Shown here piece after piece: positions 1 through 11,000 of a stretch of 64,000 bases of DNA; the stretch's first letter is position 1; each line of letters starts with the position of its first letter. The DNA lies in NCBI GenBank assembly GCA_029780695.1, contig JAKOYD010000106.1, positions 1 through 64,000 on the forward strand. The letters run 5' to 3'. The notes beneath the pieces are model-generated. The model made no database searches. It saw only the letters and a list, made by a program, of their open reading frames with translations, and was not told the origin of the DNA. A program made the translations under genes and the position numbers. This DNA comes from Pseudomonadota bacterium (lineage in GTDB: Bacteria > Pseudomonadota > Gammaproteobacteria > Burkholderiales > Burkholderiaceae_C).

Positions 1-130
1 CCTTCACCCGCTCCACCACGCAAATTCACGCGCGCGGTCAGGCGCCGTCTCCGCGTGGGTCCTCGCGCTTGGGTCGTCGTGCACGCTGGTGGCCCAGCCC
101 ACCGCACCGGCGTCAGGCCCGGTCAGCCAT

Positions 131-1417
131 TCATCCGCGCCCCTGGGCCGCCTGCTTCCATGCGGCGGCGGCCTGTGCTTCGTCGCCCCGTTGTTCCGCC
201 AACCTGGCCAGGGCGCGCCAGGCGCTTCGGCGCAGGCTGTCGTCGGTCAGCGCGCGCGCGGCCTGCGCCAGCAGCAGTTGCGCGCGACCCCACAGTCCGC
301 GGTGCAGGCAGGCCATGCCGGCCAGGTATTGCAGGGTGGCGTCGCGCGGATTGGCTTGGGCCGCGGCTTCGACGCGGGCCAGCCACTCCTGGTCGGACGG
401 CTCGCCCGTGGCGACCATGCCGGCCTCCAGCACATCCGCCAGGCGCACACGGTGCGTGGCGCTGAAGGATTCGGGCAACGCCAGCATTTCGTCCCACACC
501 GGCCGCAGCCACTGCCGCGCCAGCGCGTGGTCGCCACCCACGGCCAGCAGACGCTGCGCGGCGCGTAAGGCCAGCTCGGGCATGGTGCGTTCGGCCGGGT
601 CGAGCGAATGCCACACGGTCTGCAGTTGCGCCGGGTCGTGCGCCTGGGCGATCAGTTCGGCGGCCAGGCCACGCATCAGGCTGCGCGCGGCGGCGGGCGA
701 AAACGCGCCGTGCTTGGCCAGCAGGCGGGCGGTGTCCAGCGCCTCGGCCACGCGGCCGGCCTGGCGCGCGGCCTTGAGCTTGATGCGCAGCGCCGCCGTG
801 CGGCGCGTGGCGCCCGCGGGCAACTGTTCCAGCCGGGCCAGCGCGCCGGCCGGGTCGTGCTGGTTGAGCGCCCAGCGCGCGGCGCGCAGCAGCACGCCTT
901 CGCGCAGTTCGGGCGCGGCGCCGGCGCGCGTGGCGGCGTCCAGCGCATGCTCCAGATGCGCATCGCGCGTGGCATGGTCTTGCAGGGCGTGGGCGCTTTC
1001 GGCGACGGTGATGTGCGCCAGCGTTCGCAGCGGCAGGGCGTGCGGCAGCGTGCCGGCGCCTTCGCCTAGGGCTTGCTCGCGCGCCAGCGCACCCTCGGCG
1101 GCCTTGCGCGCGCGCAAAAAGCGCCCGGCGCCGAGTTGCGTCATGGCGTCCAGCAGCAGGGCGTGGGTGGCGCGTTCGCGCTGCAGCGCCCGCCAGCGGC
1201 GCGCCTGGCGCGGCAGTTCCAGCGCGGCGGACAGCGCCCGCAGCGCCAGATGCAGCAGCACGAACAGGCCGACCAGCAGCAGCAGCGCCAGGTTGATCGA
1301 TACGTCGATGCGGTGCGGCGGCCAGAAAACCGTGAGCGTGCCCTGGTTGTGGCCGGTGAACAGCGCCAGCGCCACCGCCGCGGCGAACAGGCCAACCAGC
1401 CACAACGCGGCGCGCAT
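131..1417 (-). CDS. hemY: HemY-like inner-membrane TPR protein of haem synthesis
   Basis: Proteobacterial HemY (unrelated to the oxidase of the same name) is an inner-membrane protein coupled to late haem synthesis; its exact biochemical role is unclear. The 428-residue product has two N-terminal hydrophobic helices (about residues 4-20 and 43-60) followed by an Ala/Leu/Arg-rich helical region of the tetratricopeptide type, the family's usual layout. The ATG at 1417 was chosen because it gives exactly this layout; the reading frame stays open further upstream inside hemX. It is the last gene of the hemC-hemD-hemX-hemY run, starting a few bases after the hemX stop, so it is probably cotranscribed and translationally coupled. 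Identification rests on topology and position. Confidence 0.9.
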   Translation of the reverse strand: MRAALWLVGLFAAAVALALFTGHNQGTLTVFWPPHRIDVSINLALLLLVGLFVLLHLALRALSAALELPRQARRWRALQRERATHALLLDAMTQLGAGRFLRARKAAEGALAREQALGEGAGTLPHALPLRTLAHITVAESAHALQDHATRDAHLEHALDAATRAGAAPELREGVLLRAARWALNQHDPAGALARLEQLPAGATRRTAALRIKLKAARQAGRVAEALDTARLLAKHGAFSPAAARSLMRGLAAELIAQAHDPAQLQTVWHSLDPAERTMPELALRAAQRLLAVGGDHALARQWLRPVWDEMLALPESFSATHRVRLADVLEAGMVATGEPSDQEWLARVEAAAQANPRDATLQYLAGMACLHRGLWGRAQLLLAQAARALTDDSLRRSAWRALARLAEQRGDEAQAAAAWKQAAQGRG

Positions 1418-1421
1418 GCGG

Positions 1422-2561
1422 CTACCGGCCTCCCGCCGATTCCAGCGTGCCGGTCGCGCTGGCGGCGGCCATGACGTTGCCCAGCGCGGTGAGCGTGTCG
1501 TCGATGCGCGGCAGGTCGGCCGACTTGGTGCCGGCCTGGATTTGCTGCAACGTGGTGGCGGCCGACTGGGTGCGGCGCGAAGCGGGGTCGAACCAGGTGC
1601 CCAACAGGGTAGAAGCGGCGGACAAGTCGGCGCGCACCGCTTCGTACTGCCGCGCCAGCAGCGCCAGGCGCGCGCCATGCAGGCGCAGCTTGAAGTTTTC
1701 GCGCACGAAAAACGCCTGCTCGGGGCTGAGCATGCTGGCTTCGGGCCGCTCGACCCGGCTGACGCGCAGCAGCCCGTGCGCCTGGTCCAGCGCGCTGTGC
1801 CACAGCCGCGCCCAGGCGCTTTCAGGCGTGGGCGCGACAGCGCCGCCACGCGGTGCCTGCCCTGGCCGGTCGCGGCCGACGTCGTTGGCCACCGGCAATT
1901 CGTCCGCCTGCCGCAGCAGCAGGTCGATGCGCGCCAGTAGACCGGCGGTGTCGGCAATGCTGGCGCGCTTGACCGCCTCCAGCTCGCGGGTGACGGCACG
2001 CGCCACCGGCGCCAGGCGCGGGTCGCTCGACCGCGACAGGCGCCGCTCGGCCGTGCGCAGCGCTGCCAGCAACGGCTCGACGCTGCCGGTCAGCTGGGTC
2101 TGATCCTGCGCCACGCGCAGCGCCGCGTCCAGATCGACGGCCAGGTTTTCGTCGCGCGCGCGCGCCACGCTTTGCACCAGCGCGTCCAGCTGCGTGCGGT
2201 AGGCGGCCATGTCGGCGACCTTGGTTTCAAGCGTGGCCACCTTGCCAGACAGGCTGCGCGCGTTTTCCTCGGCCTGGCGCGCCAGCGTGCGGGCTTCGAC
2301 CGACTGCGTGCCGGCGTCGGCGCTCTGGCGTGCCAGCTGCTCCTGCATGCCGGCGACCTTTTGCCACAGCAGCGCGCTGACCACCAGCCCGATGGCGGCC
2401 AGCAGCCACGCCACCACCAGGCCCGGCTGCAGCCCGGCAGGCCGTGGCGTCGCGTCCAGGCGCGCTGCCGACGTGGCGCTGTTGGCGGGCTCGGCCCCGG
2501 CGTCCGGCGCCGGCGGCGCGGGGTGCGCAGACGGCAACGCGGGGGTCGGCTCGGGCATCAT
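1422..2561 (-). CDS. hemX: HemX-like membrane protein (uroporphyrinogen-III methyltransferase-related family)
   Basis: A 379-residue protein with a Pro/Ala-rich cytoplasmic N-terminus, one membrane helix at about residues 47-66 and a long periplasmic coiled-coil/helical domain. This is the HemX layout; the methyltransferase name attached to this family is historical and no SAM-binding fold is visible. The start is one of two adjacent ATGs (2561 or 2558); the first overlaps the hemD stop as TGATG, a sign of translational coupling. Its place between hemD and hemY matches the order found in many Beta- and Gammaproteobacteria. Function in haem synthesis is inferred from family and position only. 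Confidence 0.9.
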   Translation of the reverse strand: MMPEPTPALPSAHPAPPAPDAGAEPANSATSAARLDATPRPAGLQPGLVVAWLLAAIGLVVSALLWQKVAGMQEQLARQSADAGTQSVEARTLARQAEENARSLSGKVATLETKVADMAAYRTQLDALVQSVARARDENLAVDLDAALRVAQDQTQLTGSVEPLLAALRTAERRLSRSSDPRLAPVARAVTRELEAVKRASIADTAGLLARIDLLLRQADELPVANDVGRDRPGQAPRGGAVAPTPESAWARLWHSALDQAHGLLRVSRVERPEASMLSPEQAFFVRENFKLRLHGARLALLARQYEAVRADLSAASTLLGTWFDPASRRTQSAATTLQQIQAGTKSADLPRIDDTLTALGNVMAAASATGTLESAGGR

Positions 2562-3349
2562 CAAAGCGATTCTATCGACGCGGCCACCGCCTCCAGCGTG
2601 GGCCGGGTGTCGTACACCGCGCCAAAACCGGCGGCGCGCGCCGCCTCGCCAATGCGGGTGTGCGTGACCAGCGCGCGCGCGCCGCGCCAGTCCGCGCCCG
2701 GCTGGCATTCCAGCAGGTTGGCGATGGCCTCCGAACTGCTGAACAGCCACAGCGTGCCATCGCCCGCCGCCGTGAGTGCGCGCGCGGCTTGCACGGCATC
2801 CAGCACCGGCGCCAGCCGTCGGTAGGCCGCCACCTGGTCGACCACGGCGCCCGCCGCCGCCAGCTGCGCCACCAGCCAGTCGCGGCCCGCGGCCACGCCG
2901 TCCGCCGCCGAGCCGCGCACGATCAGCACCCGCGTGCCATGCACGGCCTGCGACGAGACGCGCGCCCACAGCGATTCCGAATCAAACTGCGGTGCGTCGG
3001 GCGCAGGCGCGTCGATGCGGTCGGCGGGCCAACCCGCCTTCATCAACGCCGCCGTGGTGCCGGGGCCGGGCGACCAAGCTCTTGTTTCAATAGCGTCCAG
3101 CGCAGGCACAGCAAGCGCTACCGCCTGATTCGATGCCAAAAACCCCAGCACCGCATTGCCGCTGACGAACATCGCGGCGTGGTAGTCGGCCAGCCGCTGG
3201 CGCGCGCGCAGCAAGTCGCCCTGCAGGGGCGCCGGCACGATGTCAATCAGCGGCAGGGCTTCGGCGTGGATGCCGCGCGCGCCCAGCTCACGCGCCCAGC
3301 GCTGCGCCTCGGGCGCCGGGCGGGTCACCAGCACGCGCGGCACCGTCAA
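2561..3349 (-). CDS. hemD: uroporphyrinogen-III synthase
   Basis: HemD closes the linear hydroxymethylbilane made by HemC into uroporphyrinogen III. The N-terminus ([14 protein letters not shown]) and the later segment [10 protein letters not shown] are typical of the family, whose overall sequence is poorly conserved. The frame is open for another 63 codons inside hemC, but that part is GC-rich noise. The likely start is the TTG at 3349 (262 residues), which overlaps the hemC TGA, or the GTG at 3343. The segment at about 3084-3130 (residues around [18 protein letters not shown]) carries a class-A repeat fragment in the coding sequence. Confidence 0.9.
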   Translation of the reverse strand: MTVPRVLVTRPAPEAQRWARELGARGIHAEALPLIDIVPAPLQGDLLRARQRLADYHAAMFVSGNAVLGFLASNQAVALAVPALDAIETRAWSPGPGTTAALMKAGWPADRIDAPAPDAPQFDSESLWARVSSQAVHGTRVLIVRGSAADGVAAGRDWLVAQLAAAGAVVDQVAAYRRLAPVLDAVQAARALTAAGDGTLWLFSSSEAIANLLECQPGADWRGARALVTHTRIGEAARAAGFGAVYDTRPTLEAVAASIESL

Positions 3350-4266
3350 TGCGCCCCGCCGGCGCGCAGCTCGGCCGCCACGCGCTGGCCCAGCGCCTCG
3401 GCGTCGGCCCCTTCGGCCACGTCGGCCTGGCCCGACGCGGTGACCAGGCGCGGCGCGCCTTCGGGGTCGCCCCAGGCGGCATCCAGCTGCAGCCGTGCCC
3501 CGTCCAGCGTGGCGTGGGCGGCCAGCGGCATCGAGCAACTGCCGCCCATGGCGCGGCTGACGGCGCGCTCGGCCGCCACGGCCAGCCAGGTGGCGCGGTC
3601 GGCCAGCGGCGCCAGCGCGGCCAGCAGGTCGGCGCGGCCCGACCGCACCTCGATGCCCAGCGCACCCTGCCCGGCGGCCGGCAGCATGTCATCGGCACTA
3701 AAGATGTGGCGAATGCGCTCGCCCAGCCCCAGCCGCTTGAGCCCCGCCGCCGCCAGCACGATGGCGGCGTACTGGCCCTCGTCCAGCTTGCGAAGACGGG
3801 TGTCCAGGTTGCCGCGCAGCGGCTCGATGCGGATGTCGCTGCGATTCATTTTTGATAGCATGCTGCGCAGCAATACCGTGCGCCTCAGGCTGGAAGTGCC
3901 GATGACCGCGCCCGCAGGCAGGTCGGCCGGTGTGGCGCAGCTGGCCGACACCCAGGCATCGCGCGGGTCTTCGCGCGCCATCACGCAGGCCAGTTCAAAG
4001 CCGGGCGGCAGTTCCATCGGCACGTCCTTCAGCGAATGCACGGCGATGTCGGCACGGCCTTCTTCCAGCGCGGTCTCCAGCTCTTTCACGAACAGGCCCT
4101 TGCCGCCCACCTTGCTCAAGGTGCGGTCCAGGATCTGGTCGCCGCGCGTGGTCATGCCCAGCAGGGTGACGGCGTGGCCGCGTTGTTCGAGCAGCGCCTT
4201 GACGTGTTCGGCCTGCCACAGGGCCAGGCGGCTTTCGCGGGTGGCGATGGTGATCTTCATGGACAT
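3346..4266 (-). CDS. hemC: hydroxymethylbilane synthase (porphobilinogen deaminase)
   Basis: HemC joins four porphobilinogen molecules into hydroxymethylbilane in the cytoplasm. The 306-residue product starts [20 protein letters not shown] and contains the dipyrromethane-cofactor loop [12 protein letters not shown] with Cys244, close to Cys242 of E. coli HemC. Length is normal. The ATG at 4266 gives the standard N-terminus; 4260 is a second ATG two codons in. It lies 56 bases downstream of the algR-like gene and overlaps hemD, so the whole block probably forms one operon, as in Pseudomonas where algZ-algR precede hemC-hemD. Confidence 0.97.
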   Translation of the reverse strand: MSMKITIATRESRLALWQAEHVKALLEQRGHAVTLLGMTTRGDQILDRTLSKVGGKGLFVKELETALEEGRADIAVHSLKDVPMELPPGFELACVMAREDPRDAWVSASCATPADLPAGAVIGTSSLRRTVLLRSMLSKMNRSDIRIEPLRGNLDTRLRKLDEGQYAAIVLAAAGLKRLGLGERIRHIFSADDMLPAAGQGALGIEVRSGRADLLAALAPLADRATWLAVAAERAVSRAMGGSCSMPLAAHATLDGARLQLDAAWGDPEGAPRLVTASGQADVAEGADAEALGQRVAAELRAGGAH

Positions 4267-4322
4267 GGGCGCCGATGCTACACGGGCGCTGCCGAAGGGC
4301 CGCGCGGGCACACGTGACCGCC

Positions 4323-5066
4323 CTACTCGCCCAACGCCTCGCGCACCGCCGCCACCTGCCGGCGCGAGACCATCAACAGCTCGTCGATGCCGGCCAGCCG
4401 CACGGCCCAGCCTTCCCCCTCGTCCGCGTCGTGGTGGCGCACCAGCGCGCGGACGGCATTGCGGGCCACCAGCGCGTTGCGGTGGATGCGCAGGAAGCGC
4501 CCCGCAAAGCGCTCTTCCAGCTGGCTCAGGCTGCCGTCCAGCAAGTGGCTGGCGTCGGCGGTGCGGACGGTGACGTACTTCAGCTCGGCCTTCAGGTACA
4601 GCACCTCGGACAGCGGCACGCGCAGCGTGCGGCCGCGCTCGGTGATCAGCAGCCAGTCGGGTACCGAAGGGGCCGCCAGCCCCTGCTTCAACTGCGCCAG
4701 CAGCTGCGTTTTTTGTAGCGCCGCCTGCAGGCGCGCCAGGCGCACGGGCTTGGTCAGGTAATCGACGGCGTCCAAGTCGAACGCCGCCACCGCGTGTTCG
4801 GCGTGGGCCGTCACAAACACCACCAGCGGCGCCTGCGGCGCCTGGCGCAGCGCCGTCGCCAGCTGCAGGCCGTCGGCGCCGGGCATGTGGATGTCGAGCA
4901 GCGCCACATCGAAGCGCTGGCGCGACACCAGTTCCATGGCCTGCGCGGCGCTGCCCGCCTCGCCCGCGGCGATGGCTTCGGGCTGGCTGCAGTCGCCCAG
5001 CAGGGTGCGCAGGCGCGCACGGGCCAGCGGCTCGTCGTCGACGATCAGCACGCGCAGCGCCGTCAT
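4323..5066 (-). CDS. algR: LytTR-family response regulator, AlgR-like
   Basis: A 247-residue regulator: receiver domain at residues 1-120 with the acidic pair Asp10/Asp11 and phosphoacceptor Asp58 (ALLDIHMPG), then a LytTR DNA-binding domain at about 145-240. The start ATG at 5066 overlaps the stop of the kinase gene as ATGA. Kinase upstream, haem genes downstream and argH divergent is the algZ-algR neighbourhood known from Pseudomonas. In that genus AlgR controls alginate and type IV pili; targets here are unknown. The symbol is given by family and neighbourhood, not by evidence for alginate control. Confidence 0.92.
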   Translation of the reverse strand: MTALRVLIVDDEPLARARLRTLLGDCSQPEAIAAGEAGSAAQAMELVSRQRFDVALLDIHMPGADGLQLATALRQAPQAPLVVFVTAHAEHAVAAFDLDAVDYLTKPVRLARLQAALQKTQLLAQLKQGLAAPSVPDWLLITERGRTLRVPLSEVLYLKAELKYVTVRTADASHLLDGSLSQLEERFAGRFLRIHRNALVARNAVRALVRHHDADEGEGWAVRLAGIDELLMVSRRQVAAVREALGE

Positions 5067-6106
5067 GGTGACAGGGGCACTTCGATGCGTGCCTGGTACA
5101 CGTCGTTGACCAGCGCCGTGCGAAAGCCGCCCTGCAGGTCGTGCAGCAGGCGCAGGCGGTCGCGCACGTTGTTCAGCGCGATGCCGTGGCCGGCCTCGCC
5201 CTGCCCGGCCGGCACGGTGTTGGTGACCTTGATGAGCGCCATCTGCCCGCGCGCCCGGGTGGATATGCGCACCTGAGCGCCTTGCGCGCTGGGCTCGACG
5301 CCGTGCTTGACGGCGTTTTCGACCAGCGGTTGCAGGATCAGCGGCGGCAGGCGCGCCCCGTCGGCACGCTCGTCCAGCGACCATTCGACGCGCAGACGCT
5401 TGCCAAAGCGCACCTGCTCGATCTCGAGGTAGCGGCGCGCCAGTTCGATTTCCTGCCGCAGCGTGGCGCTGTCCTGCCGGTCGGCCAGCGCGTGGCGGAA
5501 CAGGTCAGACAGGTCTTCCAGCACCGCCTCGGCCTTGGCCGGCTCGTCACGCACCAGGGCGATGGCGCTGTTGAGCGTGTTGAAAAGAAAGTGCGGCCGG
5601 ATACGGGACTGCAGTTCGGCCAGCCGTGCGGTGGTGGCGGCCGGGGTGCGCCCGCGCACACGCCACATCAGCCCCGCCACCAGCCCGGTGGCCAACAGCG
5701 CGCCGGTGCAGGCGCAGGCCAGCCAGGGCGGGCGGTCGGCCGCGCCCAGCAGCGCCAGCGTGCCGCAGGCGTACACGCCGGCCAGCGCCCCCAGCACCAC
5801 GCCGGCGCCCATCTGCGCCGGCCAGGCCAGGCGCGCCAGGCGCTGCTTCAGCCCGCAGCCCACCACCAGCCACAGCAGCGTGGCCGGCAGCGCACCAGCG
5901 GTGACCAGCGCCGCGCGCCAGAGCCAATCGACCGGCGTGACGGCCACGTACATCAGCCCGACGGCGATCACCGCCTCCACATACAGCACGGCGCGCAGGA
6001 TCACGCCGGCCTGGCAGGCGTCGAACACCAGCACCGGCGCCGGCTGGCGCGGCACGCGCGGCGCCCGGCGCTCGGCGAAGGTCGATAGAATTTGCGAGTC
6101 TTTCAC
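5063..6106 (-). CDS. algZ: LytS/AlgZ-type sensor histidine kinase
   Basis: Partner kinase of the AlgR-like regulator. After four to five hydrophobic segments (about the first 150 residues) comes a His_kinase domain with the phosphoacceptor motif [11 protein letters not shown] (His172 from this start) and an ATPase domain containing [14 protein letters not shown]. Two GTG starts are possible. The one at 6106 has a GGGAGGGG element immediately upstream; the frame also runs up to a GTG at 6181, which has no ribosome-binding site and would add 25 polar residues. The gene shares an ATGA overlap with the regulator. No periplasmic ligand domain is visible. Confidence 0.9.
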   Translation of the reverse strand: MKDSQILSTFAERRAPRVPRQPAPVLVFDACQAGVILRAVLYVEAVIAVGLMYVAVTPVDWLWRAALVTAGALPATLLWLVVGCGLKQRLARLAWPAQMGAGVVLGALAGVYACGTLALLGAADRPPWLACACTGALLATGLVAGLMWRVRGRTPAATTARLAELQSRIRPHFLFNTLNSAIALVRDEPAKAEAVLEDLSDLFRHALADRQDSATLRQEIELARRYLEIEQVRFGKRLRVEWSLDERADGARLPPLILQPLVENAVKHGVEPSAQGAQVRISTRARGQMALIKVTNTVPAGQGEAGHGIALNNVRDRLRLLHDLQGGFRTALVNDVYQARIEVPLSP

Positions 6107-6339
6107 GCCCCTCCCTGAATCGCCTTCGGCGCCTTCCTCCTCCAGGGGGACAACGCTGGTGTCCGGGGGAACCGAGTCCACGGCGTTCGCTCAGGGCTTG
6201 CGCCGCGGCCTTTCGTCGGTGTGCGTTTCATGCTTGGCGGGTCGTGATGAAATCCGGTGCAGTTTAGACCGGCAGTCGGCACGCTCGTCCGTCCTGCGGC
6301 GCCGTCCGTCGCGGCGGCGTCCCATTATTCTCTTTTGCC

Positions 6340-7779
<1,440 letters not shown>

Positions 7780-7780
7780 T

Positions 7781-7836
7781 TTGCTTCTTTATTAATAGCG
7801 CGATGCGCTGATGGGTCAAGCGCCAGGCGCGTTTTT
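7781..7836. repeat. class-A interspersed hairpin repeat
   Basis: Copy of the dispersed repeat described in the findings: an AT-rich TTGCTTCTTTATTAATAGC head, then a GCGCT...CAAGCGC stem, then a six-base T-run at 7831-7836. It sits immediately downstream of argH, where the stem plus T-run could serve as a transcription terminator. Confidence 0.65.
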
Positions 7837-8056
7837 TATTGAATCTGACGCCTTGTGCGCTGAGCGATATGCGCACGGAGCACGAAGGCACGCAGCCACG
7901 CGGCACGCCACCCCCTTGCGACGAGGACGCCTGAGTCCGCCCCACCCAGGCCGCGCCTGCGGGTTACGGGCGCTGAGTCATCCGTTTGATACCCTCGCAG
8001 CACAGCCGACGCTGCCCGCGCAAGCGGCGGCCGCGGCGCCTTTGTCTGGAGTTTGC

Positions 8057-11000
8057 ATGCCTCTGGCGTTTTCCGGCGTAAGCACCTGGCTGCGCCGTCC
8101 TGCCCCATTCATCCGCCTTGGCGCGCTGGCGGGCCTGTGGCTGGCCGCGCCCCTGGCGCAGGCCGTCACGGTCGCCAGCTTCAGCCCGCAAGGCGAAGTC
8201 AGCCGCGTGCGGCAAATCACCGCCCAGTTCAGCGAAGCCATGGTGGCCTTCGGCGACGCCAAGGCCCCGGCCCCGCTCACCGTGAGCTGCGACAACGCCG
8301 CCGCATCGCGCGGCCAGGGCCGCTGGACCAGCGCGCGCGAGTGGGTGTACGACTTCGAGGCCGACCTGCCGCCCGGCGTGCGCTGCCGGGCCGACGCGGT
8401 GGCGGGCTTCAAGTCGGCCAGCGGCGGCGCCTGGGCGGGGCCGACCAGCCACGCCTTTCAGACTGGCGGACCGTTCGTGCAGCGCATCGCGCCAGACACC
8501 TCTCAGCCCATCGAGGAAGAACAGGCCTTCGCGATCCGCCTGAACGGCGATGCCACGCCCGAGAGCCTGGCGGCCCACCTGTGGTGCGCGGTCGACGGCC
8601 TGGGCGAGCGCGTGCCGGTGCGGCCGCTGGCCGCCGACGTGCGCGCCGCGCTGTTCAAGCACCTGGGCTGGACCAAGGACGCCGAGCGCGCGCCACTGCG
8701 GCACGCCGCCTTCCAGTGCAACCGCCGCCTCACGGCAGGCAGCCGCGTGCAGGTGGTCTATGGCGCGGGCGTGGCTACGCCCAGCGGCGTGGCCAACCGC
8801 GTCGAGCGGCGCTTCGCCTTCTCCGTGCGCGAGCCGTTTACCGCCAGCCTGGGCTGCGAGCGTGAGACCGCGCAGGCCGGCTGCATGCCGATTCGCCCGG
8901 TCGAATTGCGTTTCAGCGCACCGGTGCCGCGCCGGCTGGCGGCGCTGGTGCGGCTGCGTGGCGACAAGGTCGAGCACGAGCCGGTGTTCGACGATGGCGC
9001 CGACGCCGACGCGCTGGTCGAGCGCGTTCGGTTTCCGCACCCGCTGCCCGAGCGCAGCGCCTTCACGCTGACGCTGCCGCCCGACCTGAAGGACGCCAGT
9101 GGCCGCCCGCTGACCAACGCCGCGAGCTTTCCGATGCGCGTGGCCACGGGGCCGATGCCGCCGCTGGCCAAGTTCGCCGCCGCGCCGTTCGGCATCGTCG
9201 AGCGCTTTGCCGAAGGGCCGGGCGGCCCGGCGCTGCTGCCGTTGACGCTGCGCTATGTCGAGCCCACGCTGAAGGCCCAGACGCTGCCCATCCGCCATCT
9301 GCAGCCGCAAAGTGACGCCGACATCATTGCCTGGTTCACCCGCGTGCAGCGCTACGACCAGGCCCTGCTGCCGCGCGCCTGGGCGGCGAAAGATCTGAAG
9401 CGCCCGCTGCCGGCGCCGGTGAGCGACGAAACCAAGGACATGGTCGAATCGCGCACGCTGTCGCTGCTGCAGGATCGCGCGGACGCCAAGGCCATCGACG
9501 TGCCCCCGCCAGCGCGCCAGGGCGGCGGCAGCGCCGAGCGGCCGTTCGAGGTGGTGGGTATTCCGCTGCCGCCGGGCTTTCATGTGCTGGAGCTGCAGTC
9601 GCCGCGCCTCGGGCAGTCGCTGCTGAACGAAAAATACGGCGCCCAGCGCGCCATGGTGGTGCGCACCTCGGCGCTGGTCACCAACCTGGGCGTGCATTTC
9701 AAGCTGGGGCGCGGCGACGCGCTGGCCTGGGTCACCACGCTCGACACCGGCCGCCCGGTGGAAGGCGCGCGCGTGCAGGTGTCGGACTGCCACGGCAAGC
9801 CGCTGGCCCAGGCCAGCACCGACGCGCAGGGCATCGCGCGCTTCAAGGGCCTATCGCCCGAGCCGCCGCGCTGCTCGCAGGGCGAGGACTTCTACGCCGA
9901 CTTTCAGCAGGCGTATTTCGTCAGCGCGCGCGCCGACAGCCGTGGCGCGCCCGACATGGCCTTCACCTGGTCGTCGTGGCAGCGCGGCATCGAGCCGTGG
10001 CGCTTCAACGTGCCCACCAGCAGCGATGCCCGGCCCGACGTGCGCGCGCACAGCGTGCTTGACCGCGTGCTGCTGCGCGCCGGCGAAACGGTGTCGATGA
10101 AGCACCTGCTGCGCACCGAAACGCCCGGCGGCTTTGGCCTGCCGGCGGCCAACCCGGCCACGCTGGTCATCACCCACGTCGGCAGCGGGCAGGAATTCAC
10201 CCAGCCGCTGGCTTGGCGCGCCACCGCCAGCGGCGGGCGCAGCGCCGAAAGCAGCTTCGCCATCCCGACCGCGGCGCGCCTGGGCGTCTACCAGGTGTCG
10301 ATGCGGCTGCCGCGCCGCGCCAGTGCGGCCGGCGGCGAAGAAGGCGGCGAAACGGTGCAGACCGGCCAGTTCCGCGTCGAGGAATTCCGCCTGCCGGTCT
10401 ACAAAGGCAGCATCGCCCCGCAGTCGCAAGAGCCGCTGGTGGCGGCCGCCAGCGTGCCGCTGCAGCTGCAGGTGGGCTACGTGGCGGGCGGGCCGGCAGC
10501 CAGCCTGCCGGTGCGCGTGTCGGCGCTGACGCGCGCCCGGGTACCGCGCTTCGACAGCTATGACGAATTCAGCTTCGAGCCGCCGCGCGCGCGCGCCGAA
10601 GCGCAGACCGGCACCGAGGGCGAGGAAGAAGCCGCCGCCCGCCAGGACCAGCGCGTGGTGGCCGACAAGCTGCCCGTCACGCTCGACCGCCAAGGCCAGG
10701 GCCAAGTGACGGTGCCCGATCTGCCCGCCGCCGCGCGCCCGCGCGACCTGGTGCTCGAAGCCACCTACGCCGACCCCAACGGCGAGCTGCAAACGCTGCG
10801 CGGCAACGCCACGCTGTGGCCGGCCGCGGTCATCGCGGGCGTGCGCGCCGAAGGCTGGGTGTCGGCCAGCCAGTCGATGCAGTTGCAGGCGCTGGCGCTC
10901 GACCTGAACGGCAAGCCGCAGGCTGGCGTGCCCCTGGACGTGAAGGCCGTTGCCCGCATCACCACCACCAGCCGCAAGCGCATGGTGGGCGGCTTCTACA

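Noticed and set aside
1-130. Possible C-terminal end of another minus-strand gene downstream of hemY
   Set aside because: A short frame ends near base 10, but only about 30 codons are visible, with no recognisable sequence or start signal.
69-1940. 623-codon frame opposite hemY and hemX
   Set aside because: Ser/Ala/Arg-rich antisense translation with no domain; hemY and hemX on the other strand explain the region.
7811-8056. 82 extra N-terminal codons for the alpha-2-macroglobulin protein
   Set aside because: They run out of the class-A repeat, lack a ribosome-binding site and would bury the clear signal peptide that starts at 8057.
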